Part shown: positions 54,801-64,000 of the stretch, piece by piece
How the letters are laid out: each line of letters opens with the position of its first letter
Numbering within the stretch: the stretch's first letter is position 1
Assembly (NCBI GenBank): GCA_030248215.1
Contig: JASANG010001561.1
Span: forward strand, 1 to 64,000
Source: Enoplolaimus lenunculus
Taxonomy: Eukaryota > Nematoda > Enoplea > Enoplida > Thoracostomopsidae
Reading direction: 5' to 3'
DNA length: 64,000 bases
Translations under genes and position numbers: made by a program
The notes under the pieces: generated by a model
Told to the model about the DNA's origin: nothing
What the model saw: the letters and a program-made list of their open reading frames with translations, nothing else
Database searches by the model: none

Positions 54801-57800
54801 AACTATTTATTTTTACATTTTAGCGTTCATCAATAACATAACGACATGGCGAAACGAACGAGACATTAAGTTTCCAGGTTATGACGATCTAACTGGCGCG
54901 GCGACGGCTTTATTACGTCTTCAAGACACTTATCGCCTCGAAACTGCAGATATTGCATCTGGACGCATCAGTGGTGCTCAGAAAGCTCAGGAATTATCAG
55001 GTTGCTGTATATGTAGAGCACATACATCGAAATTACACGCATCATATTTAAAATAAAATGCAAAAATTTATTTTAAGGTGCACGTGCGCCGAGCTTATTT
55101 TTGATTACTGATATTTACTGGAACGCAATTTTATATTTAATAAACAATCTTGTTGTGTAATGAGCTGTTAAAATACTGCTTCAGATCTATGTACATTCCA
55201 TAAATATGTTATGCATATTATTTAAGGAATCATTCATTAGTCGACATCGTTACAAATATTTAACCTTATATAATCCTAAATTTGCGTAGTCCTGGCAACT
55301 GCGTACACTGTCAGATCCAAGGGGGCCACTGCGGCCTATGCCTTCAGCTAGGATCAAAACCAATATTTTTTTATTAAGCTTTAGCACTGAAATGGTGTTT
55401 GGCCTCTCGCTTCTTTCCGACCGAATTCTTCTACTTCCATTATTATATCTTGCGTACCCACTTAAGAAATTTCTGTATCCCGCACTTTTCGTTACATTTC
55501 CACTTTTCATAACTTAATTCTGTACTACATTATGTTTATTGGCTTTCAAAGCAGTATGATTGATTCTTTGAATATTTTTATAGCTCATGATTGTTTTGAA
55601 CTTGGTCGTGTTGCGTACAACGACAACGATTACTATCATACGATGTTATGGATGCAAGAGTCACTAAATCGACTTGAGCATGAAAATCCGCCATCTGCAA
55701 ATATAGCGGACGTTTTAGAATATCTGGCTTATGCAATGTACCAAGAGGGAAACGTAAAACGTGCGTATGTTCTGACCAAGCGCTTGTATGACTTTGGTAA
55801 GCGTTTTATAGGCTATTTCTCGCAAGAATTTGAATATCCATAGGAATAATGATCACACCTAATCTGAATCTCTGCCTTTAATTACGGCAAAAAATGTTAG
55901 CCTACACCAATTCGAAAATTTAGATTGTTTTTGTTATCCAACTCGCTTTAATGGCGATATTGTGTTGTTTGTGTGTTGCTTGTACTTTTAGTATACACGC
56001 AATTTTTTGCAGATCCCAACCACGCTCGTGTTATGGGAAACTTGCAGTACTACGAAGACCAGTTAAGTGCAAATGCAAACAAAGGCCTGGGTGAAGGTGT
56101 ATTTCTGCCGTTAGAACAAGATGTTCAAAGTAAAGCCGCTGTCAATAAAGATATTGAGCGTGACATGTACGAAAGTCTGTGTCGTGGCGAAAATGCAAAG
56201 GTTAGTGTGTTAGACTAAACTTGATTTTGCCAACATATTTACACAGCGTTTTATAGTATTTTTTTAAATAGAAGCAATTCTCAAATTAATGTTTATATGA
56301 AATTTTAGTGCCAAAACAATATTTGAACATACACAAAAATATTGCTATTATGTGTGCACGAAAGCATGTTTGTTGGTTATTTTGATAGGATCCGACTCCG
56401 GACCCTCGAATGACTTGTTATTACAAACGTAATCGGCCTTTTCTTCGTGTTGCTCCAATTAAAGTCGAAGTGCTCCATTTGCAACCAAAAATGATTGTCT
56501 TTCGTGAAGTTTTGGCCGATAGCGAAATTGATACAATTAAAGCGCTTGCTTATCCGAAGGTGAATATGTGAAATTGTCAGAATACTCTGTTGTGTTACAC
56601 TGATCTGGAAATAATGAAAATTGCAAATTTCAAATGTGTATGTATTTCCCGAAATGCTTCCGCTCATAATTTAAATTTTGCACTGTAGTACATAAAATGT
56701 CAGGGGTCCCTTGGTTTTGTATTTGAGAAATGTTGGGTCTGGGTTTGGATTTTAAAAATTCCGGGTCTGGGTATTTGTTTTGATATGTTGCAACTATAGT
56801 TATAGTGGACACTATGCATGTTTATTTTATCTGTTTGTGCAGTATGTTTGTGGGGTTTCTAGATGTCAGAACGAGTACACGTTTCAACGCCGATATAGTG
56901 TTTTTAAGATCAGTGGATGTTCTTGTTTATAATCAACTTGGATCTTGTGATTGATTTAATGTTACTGCAGAGTGCAAAGTGAGGACAAGCTGTGTCAAAC
57001 TGTATTACATTTTTTTGTTTCAGCTTCAAAGAGCTACTGTACAGAATTCACAAACAGGAGCGCTTGAAACAGCACATTATCGTATCAGCAAAAGGTGTGT
57101 AATCTTTCGATATTTTAGTTCATCTTAAATTTGTTTTCATCGAAGTGATTACCCGGAATCGACCGTATACCTGCTTCCGGATTAATATGCGGTAAAAAAC
57201 CGACATCCTTATCCGGTATAAATCTACCGCATACCGTTTACGGCTGTGTTCCCGAGTATAACAAAACTGATTTCTACGTTTGGAAATACTAGACATTTTG
57301 GTGCAGCTACATTCTTGGACAATTAAAAAGCTTAAGTTTTCTCTAATTTGTCGAAATTAAAACTCCACGCAAACAATATACGTATAAACTAGCGAACACG
57401 AACATTTGCACGGCTCAAATACTAAATACCAACAGTAGAAAAATTTCAGGCGCATGATGCTGTATCCGTAAAACATCCGATTCGAGTAAAAAATTACTAT
57501 CCGGCTCCGACTCCGCAATTTAGTAAAGTTTATATCTGGCCGATCCCTGATAGTTACCATTCTAACATTTCCTCTGCAATATCATTCAACGAACTACTGC
57601 ATAGGCCGCCATTAACAATATGCATGTAGGCTATTAATTGAACACAAAACTTTTAGAATTGTTGGACTGATTCCGTAGTGCATTAGGAATAGTCATATCG
57701 CAGTCACAGTACGACATGGATCGGTATGCTGTGAAATGATGTCATTGCGAGACTTACTTTCAGTACATTATTGTACATGAACTACAAAAATCTAACTTTT

Positions 57801-60800
57801 TAAATAAAAATTTTGCAATATTTTCTGTTACCGTAGTCCGTAAGAAAACCTAGCATTGTAGATATTATTTTATTCCACAATTTTGAACAATAGACATGGC
57901 TGCTGCACTTTACAATATAATTGTGTATTATTTGTTTGTATGTTTTTAACATGTAGTGCTTGGCTGAAGAATGAAGAGCATTCAGTGATAAAAGCTGTCA
58001 GCAACCGTATCGATTTAATGACAGATCTGAATATGGAAACTGCTGAAGAGCTTCAGGTAAATATTGAAATATATAAACGTACGTGATCAAACCTAAACGG
58101 ACTCTGTGCGACAGGTGTTATCATTTCTTATATTCTTGGTTTAAGGCGGTCGAATTTAAAAATGATATTGTGTTATATCAGTGTAGCTTTCAGAGATTTT
58201 CTAGCACCGTTGACGTAAATTATGAACTGTGCGCTTCAAAAAGGTTTCGAATTTTTACGTTACTAAATTAATTTGTTGTTGGTGTGTGATTGTTGCATTT
58301 CAATAAAGTTTAGGTTCTTTTCTGTTATCACAAGGGAATTACTTTTCATTGCTTAGTATTTTGTCCAGAATAGCAAGGGCGGCGCTATTTTGTTACTAAT
58401 AATGCGATGCCATACGCCAATTGATTTGCGGTGTCGGGCGAAACTAAATCAATCAAAAAGTATACGCAGCGGCACCAAAAAGTATACGCAGCGGCACCGT
58501 AAGTCAGAAAATTAATATTACTTTAGATTGCGAATTATGGCATTGGTGGACATTATGATCCTCACTATGACTTTGCTCGGGTAAATGAATTATTCGGCTT
58601 TAGTTACAGTTGACTTAGTTTTAACGCTTTGACGGTTATTTTGTTTTGTATAAGTTTCATTTCTTTTGATGAATCTGTCAGGTCAAATTTTTAATCGCTT
58701 ACAAGATATGCTTTCGCATATAAAGTTTCGTACCTGAACAATTATTAAAATTTGGCAATGTAGAAACAATCTATTTTAATTATATTTCGTTAAAAATTTT
58801 GAGTTGGCCATTCATTTTTTGTTCAACTTCAGAAAGAAGAAACAAATGCTTTCAAAGAGTTAAATACAGGCAATCGTATAGCAACTGTGTTGTTTTATGT
58901 AAGTGTGCGGAAATACATATATTTTTAGGATCTGTCTGCATAGTTGTTGTTTGTGATACCAGGGAAACTTTATTGGTGTTTAACGTCACTTGTTTGCAAC
59001 TCAAATTGAAATAACAAGATAATAACAACGGTTCTCAAAGCACTGTACTATGGTTGGAAAGCTTGGTTTTGATTTGAACAAACATTGACATCGGGTTTCA
59101 GTATTCTCATTTATTACCGGATTTTGATGATTTAACCCAAACTCCGTTGCTGTAATTCAGTGTTGGGCGATCTCGGTGTCGGCAAATCTCGAGGTTTGGC
59201 TGGTCTCGGTCTCGCTTTTTGTCAGTCTCGGTGGTTTGGAAAACAGAGACCAAAGGTGAAAAAGCGTTGAGCATCCACAAAAAATTTGCTAGGATTGCAG
59301 CTTTGGCCCAGAAGTACTTGCGCATTTCGCCTACCAACACAGACAGCGAACGATTTTGGAGCACCGCTACCTGGTTTTGCAGCTATTTGAGAACAGAATG
59401 ACCCCTCCGGTTACACAGGATTCTATTTTTTGAAAGGAAACACGAAACACTTTGATTTTAATGTAACAAAGCATAAATAGTTGCTTTTCGCGTTTAAAAC
59501 ATTTATAACATCGTGTAAAAATATGGGTCATCAGCATAACGTCTACGCTATGTTAAAAAATTTTCCAGTCTATTTGGTATGCCCGGGACCAAAAACAACA
59601 CTATAGCTTTGAGTTAGGGTAGGGTTGTACTGAGGGTGTTTTGAGACAGCGGTATTTGTCCCGAGCCTTTTCGAGGGGTATGGGAACAGTAGCCAAGTGA
59701 AAAATAAAGTAGAAAAATAAAGTTTGGCGGCGGTTTCTTTGTTTAATTGCATGAACCGGCAATTCAGAGCAGATTAAAATTTCAAAACTTTTGTTAAAAA
59801 ATCTTATTTTTATTTTCAGTTATGAAAAATATATTTTAGATGCATGCACCTGAGGCAGGTGGCGCAACCGTGTTTCCTGAATTACGCCTTGCGCTTTATC
59901 CGTCGAAGGTAGGTAGAATAAAACTTTTTTGCTTATATCGAACTAAAGATTTAAGATATTTTGGGACGAGCATGTACGGCGATTTTTGTTTTAAAATCTG
60001 TGTTTTAATTTAGAAATTAGTATATTGTAATTTTAAAGTATTGCGTGATAATTAGCGGCGTTTGAGTACTTGGGAAATAGGTTATGCTGAGCATTTTGTA
60101 TGCAAAATAAACTAATTTATGTCAGAATGACGCAGCGTTTTGGTTCAATTTAAAAGCAAACGGCGATGGTGACATGAGCACAAGACATGCAGCGTGTCCT
60201 GTATTAGCTGGTATTAAATGGGGTAAGTAACTGAGAGTAATGGTGGAGACGCGCGATTTTTGCTGTCATCTGTCGACTTAGATATTGTCACACAATGTCG
60301 TATAGAAGATTGCGCTCCGGTGCACACATTATACTGTGCTTTGCAAGATATTGAAAATGTATGTGCTAGTGGTATTTTTTAGTGATAGATAATTGATTTA
60401 CGAAAAAATCATAATTAGTGCGCTCGAACATTAATTGAAACAGTAATATGGTTTACTAAACCAAAATACAAACTATAAAGGAGTATGACATTAAATAAAA
60501 CAACGAATTAACTATACGGCTCCGACCGGATATTAGATTATCCGGCTGCGGCTCCGTCAGTTTTTGGTATCTGGTTGTACCCTGGTATTTTCATAGGTCT
60601 ACTGTGCGTAATTGTTTGAGCCAATTTAATTCTAGTATTCGTTTATATGTCGTACAATGTCTCTATTTTATCAATGCAAACGCAGTGTTGTATTATACTA
60701 AATGGTATATACATTAATATTTTTAGTATCTAATAAATGGATCCACGAATACGGTCAAGAATTTCGCCGGCCTTGTGCTATGGATGAATTTGAATATGAA

Positions 60801-60803
60801 TGA
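51672..60803 (+). CDS. P4HA: Prolyl 4-hydroxylase alpha subunit (12 exons read; one N-terminal exon unresolved)
   Basis: Hydroxylates proline in collagen X-Pro-Gly repeats in the ER lumen, using Fe(II), 2-oxoglutarate, O2 and ascorbate; in animals it assembles with protein disulfide isomerase. Exons: 51672-51853, 54824-55000, 55584-55796, 56013-56200, 56389-56559, 57024-57094, 57957-58056, 58527-58580, 58833-58898, 59840-59908, 60126-60222, 60727-60803. All introns are GT-AG, and phase agrees everywhere except between the first two. The first exon encodes a signal peptide (to about residue 22) and the start of the P4Ha_N domain. Exons 2-4 carry the rest of that domain and the peptide-binding TPR-like region (CFELGRVAYNDNDYYH). 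Exons 5-12 are the catalytic dioxygenase domain. The ATG follows an acceptor-like TTGTTCCCAG, suggesting a 5'UTR intron. Readable length is about 487 residues against about 534 in human P4HA1; the difference fits one missing exon of about 45 residues. Confidence 0.94.
51960..52893. mobile_element. Family B MITE split by a T repeat, in the first P4HA intron
   Basis: Family B motifs on the left (GAATTCCTGCAAAATTCGG, to about 52067) and right (AATTCCTGTTCATGTTCC, from about 52822) flank the T repeat. The ends are worn and no duplication can be read. Confidence 0.5.
52068..52745 (+). repeat. Tandem tRNA-like repeat family T, copy 3
   Basis: Two units in the usual block order. The best tRNA-like module lies at about 52258-52320 (GGTGCGGCGCAGCGGTAGAG ... 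AAGTTCGAAACCC). ACATGTTTGTCCATTAGGTG and ACGCTTGTCCATTACGTG mark successive unit starts near 52080 and 52508. In a P4HA intron. Confidence 0.72.
53480..53682. mobile_element. Family B MITE, right half
   Basis: Carries the family B core (AGCAAATTTTCTAAAAAGTCC, GATGAAAAAATATTTC) and end (AGTTCCTGTTGTAACCC). Left half absent. P4HA intron. Confidence 0.6.
53724..54430 (+). repeat. Dispersed paralogous repeat, copy with insertion
   Basis: Collinear with 23140-23530. Homology stops at 53922 and resumes at 54292 (TTAGGGTTGAGGCTATTATT), exactly around the family E MITE. Confidence 0.75.
53923..54291. mobile_element. hAT-like MITE, family E (copy 3), with a paralogous empty site
   Basis: A 369-bp copy in inverse orientation to 27326-27676, flanked by TTAGGATT (53915-53922) and TTAGGGTT (54292-54299), 7 of 8. 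The uninterrupted paralogue near 23340 has this octamer once, which supports the 8-bp duplication independently. P4HA intron. Confidence 0.88.
55584..55796 (+). CDS. P4HA: P4HA peptide-substrate-binding (TPR-like) exon
   Basis: Encodes AHDCFELGRVAYNDNDYYHT, then LWMQESLNRL and LEYLAYAMYQEGNVKRAYVL, closely matching AEDCFELGKVAYTEADYYHT and VLDYLSYAVYQQGDLDKALL of human P4HA1. In that family the Tyr-rich groove binds poly-proline-type peptides; the tyrosines are kept here. The next exon (56013-56200) continues with DPNHARVMGNLQYYEDQL. Confidence 0.93.
57153..57549. mobile_element. Family C MITE in a P4HA intron
   Basis: Starts CCGGAATCGACCG and ends GGCCGATCCCTG; its core matches 38079-38326 (TCCGGTATAAATCTACCG, TTTACGGCTGTGTTCC). 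Flanks GTGATTAC / ATAGTTAC (5 of 8). Confidence 0.72.
58527..58580 (+). CDS. P4HA: P4HA exon with the first two iron ligands
   Basis: An 18-codon exon encoding IANYGIGGHYDPHYDFAR. The H-x-D motif is in PHYDF: His at 58563-58565 and Asp at 58569-58571, equivalent to His412 and Asp414 of human P4HA1. Exactly in phase on both sides. Confidence 0.95.
59158..59401 (+). mobile_element. hAT transposase relic joined to a family E terminus
   Basis: Begins with family E-like terminal sequence (CAGTGTTGGGCGATCTCGG and further GTCTCGG motifs), then at about 59255-59400 encodes KKFARIAALAQKYLRISPTN and SERFWSTATWF before a stop. This matches the hAT C-terminal dimerisation domain (pattern LARxYLxIPxTSxxSERxFS). 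The transposase N-terminal parts are absent, so it looks like an internally deleted copy. The far terminus is not identified. It lies in a P4HA intron and is not part of that gene. Confidence 0.78.
60126..60222 (+). CDS. P4HA: P4HA exon with the third iron ligand and 2-oxoglutarate lysine
   Basis: Encodes NDAAFWFNLKANGDGDMSTR then HAACPVLAGIKW. The His at 60186-60188 corresponds to human His483 and the Lys at 60216-60218 to Lys493, which binds the 2-oxoglutarate carboxylate. The last exon (60727-60803) adds VSNKWIHEYGQEFRRPC and a stop. There is no KDEL-type tail, as usual for the alpha subunit, which is retained through its PDI partner. Confidence 0.95.
60500..60590. mobile_element. Small CCGG-rich MITE fragment
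   Basis: Contains ACGGCTCCGACCGGATATT and ends GGTTGTACCCTG; terminal part of a CAGGGTNCAACC-type element. In the last P4HA intron. Confidence 0.45.
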
Positions 60804-60859
60804 ATAACATTAGTTTAATGCTGTTAAAATGACTGCCATCAGCTATAACATTAGGGTGG

Positions 60860-60975
60860 TGCTATACTTGTGCGGCGCCGTCCTTTATCGTGCATTCTGG
60901 TACATGAGAAACGATCGATGATGCACGGCGACGGACAGCGACAGACGGTGCCGGATGACATCCAATTTTTCAAAA
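60860..60975. repeat. Family K palindromic repeat
   Basis: GTGCGGCGCCGTCC near the left and GGACAGCGACAGACGGTGCC near the right. Related to 17029-17180 and 41468-41560. Just downstream of the P4HA stop codon; it may overlap the 3'UTR. Confidence 0.45.
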
Positions 60976-61624
60976 CAGCGCTAACAGCGCTACCCTAACT
61001 GTTATCAGTGCTGAATTGTAAATTGTGCAAATTAATATTATGGTCACTAATGTGCTGACATGTTTTCAAAATAGCAATAACTTTTGGGTTACACTTTGAA
61101 GTTTATTGTGAACCCTGGTATCAATTTTGTTTTTCAGTCTTTGACTTTCTAATACTCAATTTTATTTTTATGTGGACGTTGCATATTAATGTTTATTGTT
61201 TGATGTGTCATTCCTAGCTTTAACTTGTTTACTTGCGGAGTTTTAAAACAAACAGCGACAAATTTAAAGTAGAACGTCAGTTTAAGCATACAAAAAAATA
61301 TTTTTACCCTTTTGTGCAGAAATTTTTATAATTTAGATTCTGTTCCATACAGCGAAAACCATTTTACTTATGTACTTACTAGCTTCGTTGTTTGTTCTAT
61401 TGATACTACGCTGTGCTTTAAGGTTCAGCTTTATGGTTACTAATTAGGAGAATGGTACAAACGCGTTATGTCTTTTTGGTTTTAGCGAATAATTTATTTA
61501 TTGAGGGTTTCAATAGAAGCACGAAACGGGCCGTAGTTATGACGTTAACCCCAGTGTCGATGGGATATGTGCTCCGGTAAAAAATCGTTATTCGTTTCGT
61601 GAAACTGAACATTTAGCTTGGTAT
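60976..61624. other. Non-coding stretch downstream of P4HA
   Basis: AT-rich, with no gene or repeat recognised. A convincing polyadenylation signal close to the P4HA stop codon was not identified. Confidence 0.4.
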
Positions 61625-61989
61625 CAGCGTGCAACCGGAGGTGAAAAATCCTGGAGCCGGAGCCGGAGGTCAGCGCAACTTGCCGGAGCCCGAGTCGGAG
61701 GTGAAACGACATTAGGCTGTAACGTTGATGGCTAACTAGTTAATTTTAGACAATATCTGCAATATGTTGTTAATTTGTTTGGTTTTGCGCTAATTTTCTG
61801 CGAATTTTCGGAAATTCCTTCCTGAAAATTGTGACAAAAGTCAAATGAAACGAGTTCAAACAGATAAATTTTGCAAAATTATGCAAAAAAATTTACTACC
61901 AAAATTACCGGAACCTCCGGCAAAAATTTTGCCGGAGTAGGAGGCCGATTTTTCGCCGGAGCCGGAGGCAGACCTCTGGTTGTACTCTG
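61625..61989. mobile_element. hAT-like MITE, family G, exact target duplication
   Basis: A 365-bp element, CAGCGTGCAACCGGAGG ... CCTCTGGTTGTACTCTG, with an exact 8-bp duplication CTTGGTAT (61617-61624, 61990-61997). Subterminal repeats are GGAGCCGGAG rather than GGAACCGGAA, so it is a sister of family A with a shifted subterminal motif. Confidence 0.94.
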
Positions 61990-62747
61990 CTTGGTATAGT
62001 TAGGCGAACCATTTAACAATGTTCCTTAACTCGTCGTGCTTGAGTTTTGAAAAATAAATTTCAGATCTGTAAATGAGAATAGTATATTGCTAGCAAGCTG
62101 TAGATTTTACCCAAATTATGTGATGCTTACTTGCTTTACTTTTGCAATTTTCAGTTTTGTTTACGATGTATTGAAATATATGTCTTCTTTTTTGCATATA
62201 AATTTTCAACTGTATACTAGTTTTTAAGTTGCCATATTTGTCATCCTACCATAGACTTTTACGTTTGTTTGCTTTACAATCACATTAAACTGTCTGTTCG
62301 TGTCTGTTTGCTGCAATGGATGTTTGAATAATTCACATACAACAGCGGGACGTTAAAATTTGACATTGGTTCTGTCATGGAGCAAGAACCATGTGCGGAA
62401 GCCAGGATTGATTATAAAATTTTCATCTGTGCTAAAAAGACCACTATTTACTTTTTCAATCAAACGTGCAATATAAAAGTATGTGTGAACACTTCTTTCA
62501 CCGACAGCGTCGACCCCAAGCCTCAGCACGAAACGGTTCTCTATACGTGTGTGTCAAAGTTTTCTTCCTCAACGATTCAGAATCGCTCCGCTCTCTCTTC
62601 GTAGTGTATGTTAAGCTCTGTGTACGATAGTCCCAAAGAAAAAGATTCAGTAATTGACGCAAATAAATATATAAAATCTTGTTGGGGGACTACAAATGGC
62701 GGACTCTGTATTGAATTATTCCTTTTAAAATTTTTAGCCAGTGCACT

Positions 62748-62833
62748 TCCGGATCCGGTAAGTATTGTCGACATCCGGCTCAGTGACTTTTCCGGATCCG
62801 GTAAGTATTGTCGACATCCGGCTCAGTGACTTT
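62748..62833 (+). repeat. Exact 43-bp tandem duplication in a MITE fragment
   Basis: Two consecutive copies of a 43-bp unit (TCCGGATCCGG ... CAGTGACTTT) with no difference between them. It is followed by CGGTTGCACCCCG, a MITE right end. Confidence 0.88.
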
Positions 62834-63142
62834 TCGCCTACGGTTGCACCCCGCCACAGCCTACTGCCTGGATGTAAGCCAAAGTGTGAATTTTAGAAAT
62901 AGAATATACGGTTTACTATTTCGACTGAAGACCTGTTGTATACATGGGCGTTAGTGTTCTGCAGGTACTAATTTGTTTACTGGCCGAACGGCCGGCAGCC
63001 AACGACTTGCTTAACCTGCCAGCCAATATACATGTTTTAAAACTTCAAGCATTTTTATAATTATATGTCGTTACATTTTTAGAAGCTATAACCAATCATT
63101 TTAGGCTCAGTACTTCGACAAGAAGCGACCTCGTTGTGAAAT

Positions 63143-63677
63143 ACACTGTAGTGACTCGAATAAGAATGATCCCCATTTTGAGTCCCGATGAATTGGAGAC
63201 TGTAGCCCTAATAAAGTGTATGTATACGCGGATAGTCTCTAAACCAGTGCATACTGTATTGACGCGAATAAGAGGGGGTCCCCATTTTGAGTACCAATTA
63301 ATAGGAGTCCGTATCCAAAATAAGAGTCCGTGAGCGGACAGAGTCCCTAAACTTTAATTAGAGTCCATAAATGTCAATTAACCCTAAGCGCCTAAATAAC
63401 TCCAGGACCAAATAATTTGAGTTCGCAACTTTCAAGCGTACTTAAATTTTGAAAGTACGTTCCTAAGTATAACCTTGTATTTATCGCTCAAGCTATTGAC
63501 ACCAGACAAATAAACGCTTAATTCAACAGATAATTGCAGTACCGTATATATCAGTAACGAAGGGCGGCGGAGCGTGGGTTGAAAATAAATAACAGTCCGT
63601 AACCGAATAACAAGGGGGGTACCCTCTGGAGAGGCCCAACAAATATCAGTCCCCCTCTTATTCGGGTCACTACAGTA
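63143..63677. mobile_element. Inverted-repeat DNA element with CACTGTAGTGAC ends
   Basis: The left end CTGTAGTGACTCGAATAAGA and right end (inverse complement CTGTAGTGACCCGAATAAGA) form a strong inverted repeat of about 25-30 bp. TA lies at each edge, which would fit a Tc1/mariner-type target, but the exact boundary is ambiguous. A third, internal terminus-like copy (ACGCGAATAAGAGGGGG) lies near 63260-63280. Confidence 0.65.
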
Positions 63678-63806
63678 AATGACTCCAAGACCAAATAAAG
63701 TTGAGCTCGAAACTTTAAAGCATACTTAAGTTTTGAAAGTACATTCCTAAGTATATTCTTAAAACTTTTAATTCAACGGATAGTTGCAATACCGGATCAG
63801 TAACGC
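63400..63806 (+). repeat. Direct repeat pair straddling the end of the DNA element
   Basis: About 63400-63560 and 63684-63806 share ordered blocks: CTCCAxGACCAAATAA, GAAAGTACxTTCCTAAGTAT, TTAATTCAACxGATA, TTGCAxTACCG and ATCAGTAACG. One copy lies inside the inverted-repeat element and one just outside, so the element is composite or its edge was duplicated. Confidence 0.65.
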
Positions 63807-63857
63807 AACTTCCACAATAACATGCGTTACACCAGGTGACTTTTGAGGGGGTTGTGT

Positions 63858-64000
63858 CATGGACACTGATGCATTTTTGGCTTCAGCGTCCTTGACACTG
63901 AAGCTTATGCCTCAGTGTGCAGAACACTGAAGCCAAAAAAGCTTCAATGTCCAGGACACTGAAGCTTTTTGGCTTCAGTGTCCTTGACATTGAAACATTA
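63858..64000 (+). repeat. Hairpin-forming direct repeat running off the window
   Basis: Segments starting GGACACTGA at 63861 and 63954 are 93 bp apart. Each contains complementary GACACTGAAGC and GCTTCAGTGTC arms around short T-rich loops. The pattern continues to the last base and looks like the start of a satellite or minisatellite. Confidence 0.75.

Noticed and set aside
1-64000. LTR, endogenous-virus or Polinton-type elements
   Set aside because: I saw no long terminal direct repeats, no Pol, capsid or integrase-like peptide, and no long element-sized open frames.

Overview
This window is visibly AT-rich DNA from an animal nucleus. It holds two recognisable protein-coding genes, both split into many short exons by GT-AG introns, in a large amount of repeat-derived sequence. 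The genes are animal housekeeping genes: PNUTS/PPP1R10, a nuclear PP1 regulator, and the alpha subunit of collagen prolyl 4-hydroxylase. The repeats do not match vertebrate repeats I know, so an invertebrate with a repeat-rich genome is likely. I cannot name the phylum.

Layout. 1-12.1 kb is non-coding: a recent 184-bp tandem duplication, hAT-like MITEs, a foldback-like element with tandem-repeat arms, and a tandem tRNA-like repeat. 12.1-26.0 kb, minus strand, is PNUTS, with 17 coding exons that can be read. These cover the TFIIS-N domain, a large Ser/Thr-rich region, the PP1-docking RVxF motif and a Pro/Gln/Gly-Arg-rich tail. The true start codon and the last exon were not found. 26.0-51.7 kb is a graveyard of short non-autonomous DNA transposons, often nested. 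51.7-60.8 kb, plus strand, is P4HA, from signal peptide to stop codon, with Fe(II) and 2-oxoglutarate ligands visible. One N-terminal exon is unresolved. 60.8-64.0 kb is non-coding and ends in a hairpin-forming direct repeat that runs off the window.

The two genes are divergent (head to head), about 25.6 kb apart. One acts in the nucleus and the other in the ER, and nothing suggests they work together.

The main non-gene result is a group of hAT-like MITE families with CAGGG..., TAGGG... or CAGAA... ends. I checked target-site duplications by eye: eleven elements have exact 8-bp duplications, two have exact 7-bp repeats, and many more match at 6-7 of 8 positions. Several families differ in their cores but share ACCGGAA-type subterminal motifs. 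A decayed hAT transposase C-terminus sits beside the terminus of one family. Nested insertions and one paralogous empty site give a relative order of insertion. No retrovirus-like, Polinton or toxin fossil was recognised.
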